This document shows positions 55,356 to 64,000 of a DNA stretch of 64,000 nt, one piece after another; position 1 is the first letter of the stretch; every line of letters starts with the position of its first letter. The DNA is from Oryzias latipes. Taxonomy: Eukaryota > Chordata > Actinopteri > Beloniformes > Adrianichthyidae. The notes below the pieces were generated by a model that was not told the DNA's origin, did no database searches, and was given only the letters and a program-made list of their open reading frames with translations. Location of the stretch: the NCBI RefSeq assembly GCF_002234675.1, contig NC_019870.2:1041985-1105984 (forward strand), in the 5' to 3' direction. Made by a program: the position numbers and the translations under genes.

Positions 55356-55634
55356 GGCTGCTATCCTCCGGGAACAAACCAGTTCAGCAGCAGCCGGGGA
55401 CAACCTGCGAGGCAGACGGAAGATGATGATGAGCCACAAACACAGCAGCCGCCGCGCGCGCGGACACACAGCTAAGCTAGCATTAGCACGAGCCACGCAA
55501 CGGCGGGAAACAAAAAAACCCTTTTATCTGCGAAACAGCCACACAGAACCTCACCATCAGAGGACGAAGAGTCCAAATATTACAAACAACAACGGAGACA
55601 AACAACAACGGTGACGCAAGTTTGTTTTGGTTTC

Positions 55635-55690
55635 TAGACTGACTACGTCACTCTTACGTGTTTCCGGTTTTGTTCCGCTTCCTGCTTCGT
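55635..55690 (-). promoter_or_regulatory. Candidate wdr45 promoter motifs
   Basis: TACGTCAC (CRE-like) at about 55644 and TTTCCGG (ETS-like) at about 55661 lie some 300 bases upstream of the wdr45 start codon in a local GC-rich island with no TATA box. Function is inferred from position. Confidence 0.35.
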
Positions 55691-55699
55691 CCGGTCCTT

Positions 55700-55850
55700 T
55701 CCCCAATAGTATTAATATTAATCATAATAATAATGATGATAATAATAATTATAATGACAATAATAATAATAAAACAATAATAAAAATAAATAATAGTAAC
55801 ATAATAATAACAATGATTATTATGTTATTATCACATTAACACACATTAAC
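55700..55850. repeat. AAT-rich low-complexity tract
   Basis: Imperfect (AAT)n, with runs of ATAATAATA interrupted by ATG and AAC. It bounds the wdr45 5' region. Confidence 0.8.
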
Positions 55851-58800
55851 ATGCTAAAAAAAAGGAGGAAAAGTCCACTGGCTGTGTCTTGGTTTGTTGC
55901 ACAGATGACACATAAGATGGTAACAATCGAAAGCAAGGGTTTCATTATAAAAAAACACAACGAAAGCGGGAAACAAGAAAAACACGGGGCCCCTTTGCAC
56001 TAAACCAAAAACCCCACCTGAAACAGGTGTCACACAACAATGGTACATTGCTTTTTCATGATTTGCTTTAAGGTGGTCAAACGAGCCTGGAGGGAACTAA
56101 AAGACACACCTGTGCTCACCTCAAGAGGCTCCCCAACATTGATATTATTAATGTTATTCCGCACTGCTTCCTTTCCTTTCAGCTCATAATTTGTAGTCTG
56201 TAATTTGTGGCGTTTTCCATGTTCTTCTGAATTGGGTTCAGACAGAAGGACACAGGAAGTCTGAAGAAGGCAGCTTCAGGAGAAACCAGTTGAAAGCGGC
56301 TGAAAGAGACACAAAGAAAAAACACAGAAAGTTTCATTTAATAAGTTTCTTCTTGGAGATAAAACGTCTGTTTGCTGGCATTGTGTCAGGAGAACCGAAG
56401 GAAGGACAAAAATAGAAATTCTTCCAGCTAGTTAAGACTGAAAGAACCAACAAACACACCAGAAGACTTCAGATGAAGAAACCCTAATGAAAGCATCATT
56501 TCAAAGTACACCCCGTAAACTCATTACCTTCTCCATCCTCCAGCTCAGCCGTAATTAGAAGCTGGGTTTCCATGAAGCTTTTGGGCGGGAAACAGTGACC
56601 CATTTGTGCGACATAAATTATTGCAGAAAGCCAGACTTGCTGAGTTTCTCCTCCTCCTCCTCAGTTTAATGAGTGAAGGTCTCCCTGGTTTCCGGCTGTC
56701 GGCCCCACCCTCTCTGGAGCACACGAGGAGTCCTGGCAGGCAGTGGAGGAGATCATTTAGCATTGATGAGGCGGCCGGCTCGGCTCCATCATTCCACCGC
56801 CGCCAAGCGAGGTCACGTCACGGGATTTAATGAACCGCAGTTTGGGCGGCGAACAGATTCTATCATCTCCTTAACAGAGGCAGCGGAGAAGCCCCGGGGT
56901 CAGCACAGCACCTCTCTAACTGACATCTGTGACAAATGTCCAGACGTTTCCTGCAGCGGCGGGCTGCGAGCGGCCTTTTTCACTCAGTTATTAATAAGGA
57001 CTTTTTCTCACGAGCCCTTGGCCCAATTCCAGACTATAAACACTATATTTAATCAGAGGGGACCAGAAAAAAGTAAATTACAGTCACAGTGATCTCTGAG
57101 GCACACTGAGAAGTTTAGAAAGGGTTGGAATCCCTCATTTGGACGCATGTTTGTGCTAAACTGACGTGTAAAGTTTGAAATGTCTTTAAAATCGGATCAG
57201 AAACTCAATAATTTGACAGATTGATGTCTAAACCGGTTTGGATTTTTAAATGTTTTTGATGACTTTCATGACCAATTTCGACCTTTATCAGCAGACATTT
57301 CCAAACTATAATGTTACATTTTTTCTGTGAATAAATGCATCACTGAAGAGTTCAGAAATTTTATTTTTTGCTCCTGCAGCTTCTTCATGTCAGGAAAAAT
57401 AGTTTGTGAGGCTCAAACGTAGCAGAAAAGATTGACGTCTTCGGTAAACAAACATTAAAGCCGTCAAAAGTAAAGCACAAAGTGTTTTCTGAAGCATAAG
57501 TGATCTGATTGGATCTGATCACGACAGGAAACCAAGAACTCAAACCCAGGGAGGGGGGATGAACCCAAACAGCTGTGATTCTTAACGCTGCTGCGGCTGA
57601 AGGGAAGGAAACGGATCTAAAAATAGAGTCAATCTCAACATAAAGCATGACTTCAGAAACAATGAGAGGCTTCAGTTTTTGTTTTCCTGATGAGGAGAAC
57701 ATCTCTTGAACAAAAAGATACTCAGAATTAATCCCCCCCCCTAAATTTTCTCTAGAAATGTCCTTCGTCATGAGAAAAATGTCTCAAGAATGTGTTAAAA
57801 ACACCAAAAACATAATCTTTGGCCTTTAAGATCACATTTGCGCCACTGCCTGTTTTTTTAAATCTGGATTTGTTTTGTTTTTTTATCCTTTTCCAGTTAC
57901 TTCCATGTCTCATGCAGTGTTGTTTACTTTGGGAAAACTACAACCTATGAATGAGGTTTTTAAAAGCCCCCTGAGTCTGTGCACCGGGGCCCCCGGGGTT
58001 TTTCATCGTGTCTTTGGGGGACAGCTGGGAAACAACCAAAGTGAGTATGAGCTTAAAACTGAGCAAATACCCGTCTAACCGACAAAAAGCAAAGGTACAG
58101 AGAGGCGGCTCTGGTTCGACTCCGTGGTCGCGTGGTGATCATCGGGGAGGAGAGTCATCAGATTTGGCTTTCAGAGGCGCAGCTGCAACCGGACAAGGAG
58201 CCACAATCAACGCCCCACCTGACTTCCTGTCTGCCACTGACCTCCTGACCCCACTAATGTGGTTTTAGAGCTGCAGGAGATCTGGAGGCTCAGATGAAGA
58301 AAAAGAAGAGCGGATCCATTTGCGCTCAGTTCTTATCATCGCCACAAATCAGAGTTTTTCAAATTCTGCCGGAGACATGCAGGAGCGGAGCAGCTGGTTG
58401 AGCGGCTGCCCTCTGCCACCCAGACGTGTGACGCCGCTCCCGGAGGCGCTCGCCGCCTTAATCACCTTCACGACGGCGCCGGGGCTCAGCGGGAAAAACG
58501 CTGCAGCTCCTCTTCAGCCGTGACGTGACAGGAGAGCGATGGAGTGTCCTCCCACTCACTCCATCACCAGGAGACGGGTCCTCTTCCTCCACGGGAAGCT
58601 GATGCTGCACGACTCACCCCCCCATAACAATGGAGCACCTAGAGGGGGGGGGGGGGGGGGGGGGGGGGCTTCAGAAGGCCATTGATGAAAACAGCAAATG
58701 CTGTTGTGACCTGGTGGGCCTGCATGGAGATGTGCAGGCGCAGAGGATGATGGGAATGTTGTCGACCTGCCCTGTCAAGCTTGATGATAATTTTGTAAAA

Positions 58801-59785
58801 GTCACCAAAGGTTTTTTTTTTTCAAATTCAAGGTGGAGCATGAGGTCCAAGGTCAACAAAACAAAACAAAGCTGTTGGCCTATGTGAAATGTCCTGGAGA
58901 ACAGAATAAACAACTGCATCGCTGGTCTGAGAGCGCCCTGATGCTCCGCCCCCTGACGCCTCCTGAGGGTCGTTCAGCTGCTCCTCATCCTCAGACCTGC
59001 TGCGTCTTCGCTCCCGCCTCCATCATCTGCTTCATCAAAGCGGCGTGTGAACGTTTGCAGGTTCATTTCTTGTTAACAGGGATAATTAGGAAGAGCATCA
59101 CAGCCGACCACAGGCTGCGGCTTATGGAGACACACACGCATGAAAGCAAGCGCCGCACGCCTTTAGAGATCTGAAGGATTCCCGTCCTCCACCCCCTCTA
59201 ACGTTACGCTATATGATCACAGCAGAAGAAGATGCTGCATCTTTGCAGATGCATCTTTGATCTTCTCATTGGAATTTAACAGCCAACTTCATGGTCATTG
59301 CATTCCTTGTTTTCAGGTTTTTAGTTCATCTCTAAATGAAGAGAACAACAAGACTGGAAACTGTTTTTCCAACTAATTTCGGCCACGCCCACATCAACGA
59401 AAAGTAAAAATATAAACAAAAGCGAAACGTTTAAATTCATTCAGGAGATGAATCTGCAGGTAAAGCCAGAATCCAACAGAGTTGTTTTCCTGCTCATTTA
59501 ACAGAAGATGAGGAAATGTTAGTAAGTTTTAAAGTTAAAGGAAAATCCTCGTCAAACTGGATTTTAAGTTCTAGCAGGACTTCAAAACTGGGCCGTCTGG
59601 AGAGAGAACTTCTCCAGACTTGCTCTGTGATGTGAAGCCTGCAGAGCTGCAGGTAGAAAACCTGCTTCTGGATGACTTCTGCGTCATGACCAAACCATGT
59701 GAAGAACACAGCAGACAACGCCTTTTCCTCTGTTCCTCATACAGTTCCTGATGTTCACATTCACCACAACCAGCTGCTCCAAACC
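55851..59785. other. Gene-free stretch with possible conserved non-coding blocks
   Basis: No coding exon recognised. Three parts (about 56545-57060, 58100-58520 and 58930-59170) have balanced composition, no simple repeats, no transposon signatures and many homeodomain-like TAAT cores. They look like candidates for regulatory elements. A G tract sits at 58644-58668. Confidence 0.3.
58644..58668. repeat. Poly-G tract, 25 bases
   Basis: Uninterrupted G run on the + strand, potential G-quadruplex. Confidence 0.9.
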
Positions 59786-60723
59786 AGCTCCTCTCTGCTC
59801 CTCACTGCTCCTCACTGCTCCTCACTGCTCCTCACTGCTCCTCACAGCTCCTCACTGCTCCTCACTGCTCCTCACTGCTCCTCATTGCTCCTCACTGCTC
59901 CTCATTGCTCCTCACTGCTCCTCACTGCTCCTCACTGCTCCTCACAGCTCCTCACTGCTCCTCACTGCTCCTCACTGCTCCTCTCAGCTCCTCACAGCTC
60001 CTCATTGCTCCTCACTGCTCCTCTCAGCTCCTCACTGCTCCTCTCAGCTCCTCACTGCTCCTCACTGCTCCTCACTGCTCCTCACTGCTCCTCTCAGCTC
60101 CTCACTGCTCCTCTCAGCTCCTCACTGCTCCTCACTGCTCCTCTCAGCTCCTCACAGCTCCTCACTGCTCCTCACTGCTCCTCTCAGCTCCTCACAGCTC
60201 CTCACTGCTCCTCACTGCTCCTCTCAGCTCCTCACTGCTCCTCACTGCTCCTCACTGCTCCTCACTGCTCCTCTCAGCTCCTCACAGCTCCTCACTGCTC
60301 CTCACTGCTCCTCTCAGCTCCTCACTGCTCCTCACTGCTCCTCACTGCTCCTCACTGCTCCTCTCAGCTCCTCACTGCTCCTCACTGCTCCTCACTGCTC
60401 CTCACTGCTCCTCTCAGCTCCTCACAGCTCCTCATTGCTCCTCATAGCTCTTCACTGCTCCTCACTGCTCCTCATAGCTCCTCACTGCTCCTCACTGCTC
60501 CTCTCAGCTCCTCACAGCTCCTCATTGCTCCTCATAGCTCTTCACTGCTCCTCACTGCTCCTCACAGCTCCTCATTGCTCCTCATAGCTCTTCACTGCTC
60601 CTCACTGCTCCTCATAGCTCCTCACTGCTCCTCACAGCTCCTCACTGCTCCTCACTGCTCCTCACAGCTCCTCACTGCTCCTCACTGCTCCTCTCAGCTC
60701 CTCACAGCTCCTCACTGCTCCTC
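59786..60723. repeat. 10-bp minisatellite, about 94 units
   Basis: Near-perfect head-to-tail array of CTGCTCCTCA, phased exactly at 10 bases throughout. Variant units (CAGCTCCTCA, CTGCTCCTCT, TTGCTCCTCA, TAGCTCCTCA) occur in recurrent combinations, pointing to higher-order duplication. Because 10 is not a multiple of 3, all three forward frames are open and encode a 10-residue periodic peptide, which is an artefact rather than a gene. Confidence 0.97.
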
Positions 60724-61606
60724 CTCCTTTCCAAACGTCTTCTTCGCGGTTCTTTCTTCTTCAGATTCACACTGTTGTGGGGGACCACTGATGACCACAT
60801 GTGACCTAATGTGATTTAGGAACGTGAAGCAAAGATGTTAGGTATCAGGCAGTTTTGGACAGCTAAAGGGTCCTGAAATGAGCTCCTGAGATGTTTTTAT
60901 GTGGGAGAGTGAGGGGCAGTAGAGTGAGGGCAATAGAAAATGCACACCTGTGATGGCAAAAGGCGTGAGGTCCAGAAAGAAAGAGGGATTAAAGAAACTT
61001 CTGAAAACTTGCATGCGCCTGAGTTCTCATCATTCAGGAGTGTGCAACACTGTGACTGTTTATTCTTCCTCCAAACACAGGGAGCTTCCAGCCCCCCCTC
61101 CCTTTGGTTCTGGTGCTGCCGGTCTTCCTGGGCCATCAGGAGGAGGCAGAACATGAACGCCGGCATGCAGATCCTTCCATGGTCATCTGTGCAGCAGCTC
61201 ACTAAAATCTTAGAATTTAAACAGAAAGAATGAAAAAACTGCACACGACTGCCCCTCAGTTTAACCGGGGGGGGGGAGGGGCCTGGAGCCACCCCTCACC
61301 CCCCAGCAGAGAGGCAGCAGGTCACCACGAACCTGTAATCAGGTCACCTCTTGGACTCAGAAAAGCAGCAAAGTCGTACGTTTGGATTCAGATGCTCAGG
61401 AACGCTCACACTGACACATTAAAGCAGTTCATCAGAATGAAAGGGGGGCAGAGAGACGAGGACAGAAGATAAAGGAAGGAGGGAGAAAAGGAATGAAGAT
61501 TGAATCTGCTCCACTTCACGCCTCCGTCAGTTACTGTAGGTCACCAGTCTCAGCCATTAATGGACGTTTCTGATGGTTTTTCCTCCTGCATTTGCACATT
61601 TCCCAC

Positions 61607-61833
61607 GCGCAGCAGCTGCAGCAGCAGCAGCAGCAGCAGCTGCAGCAGCTACAGCAGCAGCAGCTGCAGCAGCAGCAGCAGCAGCAGCAGCAGCTACAGC
61701 AGCAGCTACAGCAGCAGCAGCAGCAGCAGCAGCTGCAGCTGCAGCTGCAGCAGCAGCAGCAGCAGCTGCAGCAGCTGCAGCAGCAGCAGCTACAGCAGCA
61801 GCTACAGCAGCAGCAGCTGCAGCAGCAGCAGCT

Positions 61834-61865
<32 letters not shown>

Positions 61866-61913
61866 TGCAGCAGCTGCTGCTGCAGCTGCAGCAGCAGCAG
61901 CTGCAGCAGCAGC
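61607..61913. repeat. CAG/CTG trinucleotide array, about 300 bp
   Basis: Mostly CAG with regularly interspersed CTG (giving many CTGCAG sites) and a few CTA units; the longest pure CAG run is about ten units near 61834-61864. The sequence is close to self-complementary and should form hairpins. Open frames on both strands encode runs of Gln, Ala, Ser, Leu or Cys depending on frame. No initiating exon or conserved flank supports a real protein. Confidence 0.95.
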
Positions 61914-61919
61914 ACTGGC

Positions 61920-62520
61920 GTCCTCCTGCAGCGCCTCTGTGGCACAGACACATTCAGAGTCGCCTTCTGGCTTTCCAGCATGTTTCCCGTGTCTGCAGAG
62001 ATGGTTGAAGCTACAAAATACGACTTCTTTGTCGTGTTTTTGGGCTGCGTTTGAGCAACTTCTGGGGGCATTCACACTGAAGTGAACCGCAGCAGAGTTC
62101 ACCTGCACGTGAACGGAGAAGCTCACTCAAGAAAATCAAACTGGTCCAAATTAGAGCTCAGGTGAGCTTTCACACCTGTGGGAACCAGGAGGATCATCAG
62201 AGAAACCCCTTTGTCCATCATCAGAAAGGATGGTGCAGAGGCGTGGCCATCCTGTCTGATGATGGACACCTCAGCAAGCTTCATCCTTTCTCACGGTTCT
62301 GTATCTGTAGAATCTGAGATGCAGGTTTGTGGGGAAAATGGACCAAAAGTTTTTTTTTTTCCGTTGATGGCTGAAAAAGAGGAATTTATGCTGAATTCGT
62401 TGCGCTGTGATTTGTTGAGGGTCTACAGCGCAGCAGCTGAGGTAGAGATGTGTTGGAGGCCCGTGGGTGGTAGGAGGTGGTGGGGGCTTAATCTAATACC
62501 ACGGCGGCCGCTTGGCGCGC
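61920..62520. other. Gene-free spacer between the CAG array and the RTE element
   Basis: I see nothing recognisable apart from a short imperfect inverted pair near 62205-62275 (TTTGTCCATCATCAGAAAGG / CCTGTCTGATGATGGACA). Confidence 0.4.
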
Positions 62521-64000
62521 TCTTCTTCTTCTTTCTCTTTCGGCTTTTCCCATCAGGGGTTGCCACAGCGAATCATCCTTTTCCACCTCACTCTATCATG
62601 AACATCTTCTACCCTAACATTAGCCAACTTCATGTCCTCTGTTAAGACATTCATATATCTCCTCTTTGGCCGTCCTCTTGCCCTCCGGCCAGGCAGCTCC
62701 ATCTCCAACATCCTTCTACCAATATATCCACTATCCCTCCTCTGAACATGTCCAAACCATCTCAGTCTGGCTTCTCTGACTTTGTCCCTAACACAGGCAA
62801 CATGAGCCGTCCCTCTGATGTACTCGTTCCTTATCCTGTCTAACCTGGTCACTCCTAAGGAGAACCTCAACATCTTCATCTCCGCTACCTCCATCTCAGC
62901 CTCTTGTCTCTGTCTCACTGCTACCGTCTCTAACCCATAGAGCAGAGCTGGTCTCACCACTGTCTTGTACACCTTTCCTTTGAGTCTTGCTGGCACTCTT
63001 CTGTCACACAACACTCCTGACACTTTCCTCCAACCGCTCCAACCTGCCTGCACTCGCCTCTTCACCTCTTTTCCACAATCCCCATCACACTGAACTGTTG
63101 ACCCCAAGTACTTAAACTCCTGCACCTTCTTCACCTCAGTCCCCTGTAACCTAACGCTTCTACCTTGATCCCTCTCGTTCAGACACATGTATTCTGTCTT
63201 ACTACGACTGACCTTCATACCTCTTCTTTCCAGAGCAAACCTCCACCTCTCTAGCTGTTCCTCCACCTGCTCTCTACTCTCACTGCAAATTACAATGTCA
63301 TCCGCAAACATCATTGTCCAGGGAGATTCCTGTCTTACCTCGTCTTTCAGCCTGTCCATCAGCATAGCAAACAAAAAAGGACTCAAAGCTGATCCTTGGT
63401 GTAGTCCCACCTCCACCTTGAACTCCTCTGTCTGACCTACAGCACATCTCACCACCGTCATACTTCTCTCATACATGTCCTGAACTACTCTGACATACTT
63501 CTCTGCCACTCCAGACGACCTCATACAGTACCACAGCTCCTCCCTCGGCACCCTGTCATACGCCTTCTCTAAATCTACGAACACACAATGCAGCTCCTTC
63601 TGACCTTCTCTGTACTTTTCCATCAACATTCTCAAAGCAAAAATGGCATCAGTGGTGCTCTTACGGGGCATGAAACCATACTGCTGCTCACAAATCTCCA
63701 CCTTCTTCCTAAGCCTGGCTTCCACTACTCTTTCCCACAGCTTCATTGTGTGGCTCATCAACTTTATTCCTCTATAGTTGCTGCAGTTCTGCGTGTCACC
63801 CTTGTTCTTAAAGATCGGGACCAGGACGCTTCTCCTCCATTCCTCAGGCATCTTCTCACTCTCTAAAATCCTATTGAACAACCTTGTTAGAAATTCCACT
63901 GCTGTCTCTCCTAAGCACTTCCATACCTCCACAGGTACGTCATCAGGACCAACGGCCTTTCCGCTCTTCATCCTTTTCAGAGCCTTCCTAACCTCATCCT
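62521..64000 (-). mobile_element. RTE-clade LINE, extending beyond the window
   Basis: Reverse transcriptase frame followed by a very short 3' end with (GAA)n-rich sequence (about 62521-62545), typical of RTE elements. The 5' part lies beyond the window edge. The 45650 fragment belongs to the same family. Confidence 0.88.
62553..64000 (-). CDS. RTE-type reverse transcriptase (partial, 5' end outside window)
   Basis: Open without interruption from the window edge; 472 residues from the first internal methionine at 63971. Blocks in order: SGKAVGPDDVPVEVWKCLGE, FKNKGDTQNCSNYRGI (fingers), KSTTDAIFALR, VFVDLEKAYDRVPR (motif A), GLHQGSALSPFLFA (motif B), TMMFADDIVICSES (catalytic FADD), FKYLGSTVQCDG, RPALLYGLETVA, RLRWFGHVQRR and RARGRPKRRY at the end. 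All are RTE hallmarks; the amino-terminal endonuclease would lie to the right. The intact frame suggests a young or functional copy. Confidence 0.92.
   Translation of the reverse strand, partial: DEVRKALKRMKSGKAVGPDDVPVEVWKCLGETAVEFLTRLFNRILESEKMPEEWRRSVLVPIFKNKGDTQNCSNYRGIKLMSHTMKLWERVVEARLRKKVEICEQQYGFMPRKSTTDAIFALRMLMEKYREGQKELHCVFVDLEKAYDRVPREELWYCMRSSGVAEKYVRVVQDMYERSMTVVRCAVGQTEEFKVEVGLHQGSALSPFLFAMLMDRLKDEVRQESPWTMMFADDIVICSESREQVEEQLERWRFALERRGMKVSRSKTEYMCLNERDQGRSVRLQGTEVKKVQEFKYLGSTVQCDGDCGKEVKRRVQAGWSGWRKVSGVLCDRRVPARLKGKVYKTVVRPALLYGLETVAVRQRQEAEMEVAEMKMLRFSLGVTRLDRIRNEYIRGTAHVACVRDKVREARLRWFGHVQRRDSGYIGRRMLEMELPGRRARGRPKRRYMNVLTEDMKLANVRVEDVHDRVRWKRMIRCGNP

Noticed and set aside
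59699-60814. Long open frames of 180-371 residues rich in Leu, Ser, Ala and His
   Set aside because: They are the three forward readings of the 10-bp minisatellite. Openness follows from the repeat unit lacking stops, not from coding selection.
61500-62126. Poly-Gln, poly-Ala, poly-Ser and poly-Cys frames on both strands
   Set aside because: All derive from the CAG/CTG array; no frame has a conserved flank, start context or splice structure favouring it.

Overview
The window is vertebrate nuclear DNA, almost certainly from a percomorph-type teleost fish. The evidence is multi-exon genes with GT-AG introns, often only 75-150 bp, plus a fish-typical load of L2/Maui, RTE (Rex3-like), L1/Tx1, hAT and PIF/Harbinger elements, long homopolymer tracts and microsatellites. 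Five protein-coding genes could be assembled exon by exon with correct splice phases.

Layout. 1-7.99 kb (+): an FGFR1-type receptor tyrosine kinase (15 coding exons, 708 aa) with only two Ig domains encoded. 8.7-12.3 kb (-): stanniocalcin-1 (5 exons, 256 aa), with a TATA box. 12.5-28.8 kb: no recognised gene; a foldback element, two hAT-like elements, a 5'-truncated L2 LINE with an unbroken reverse transcriptase frame, and a Harbinger remnant. 29.2-47.7 kb (-): a cGMP-dependent protein kinase of the PRKG1-beta type in 19 exons (644 aa). Its introns carry many mobile elements, including an hAT element that contains an L1 that contains a Rex3-like LINE, all three with target-site duplications. 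48.7-50.06 kb (+): lage3 (KEOPS subunit, Pcc1 family; 3 exons, 95 aa), whose first intron has U12-type signals. 51.0-55.4 kb (-): wdr45/WIPI4 (10 coding exons, 358 aa), convergent with lage3. 55.7-62.5 kb: no recognised gene; possible conserved non-coding blocks, a ~94-unit 10-bp minisatellite and a ~300-bp CAG/CTG array. 62.5-64 kb (-): an RTE LINE running off the window.

The most interesting object is the PRKG1-like gene. All exon junctions are intact and in frame, yet the catalytic loop reads RNLKPET instead of RDLKPEN (catalytic Asp to Asn, metal-binding Asn to Thr). The third glycine of the Gly-rich loop is Ser, the phosphate-binding Arg of cyclic-nucleotide pocket A is Cys, and the cGMP-selecting Thr of pocket B is Ala. 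The pseudosubstrate linker between leucine zipper and pocket A is not found. Together this suggests a preserved pseudokinase with altered nucleotide sensing, acting perhaps as a scaffold or dimerising decoy for active PKG. This is inference and could be tested by transcript and selection data.

Exon boundaries come from reading splice sites and comparing with remembered family sequences. No database search was possible.
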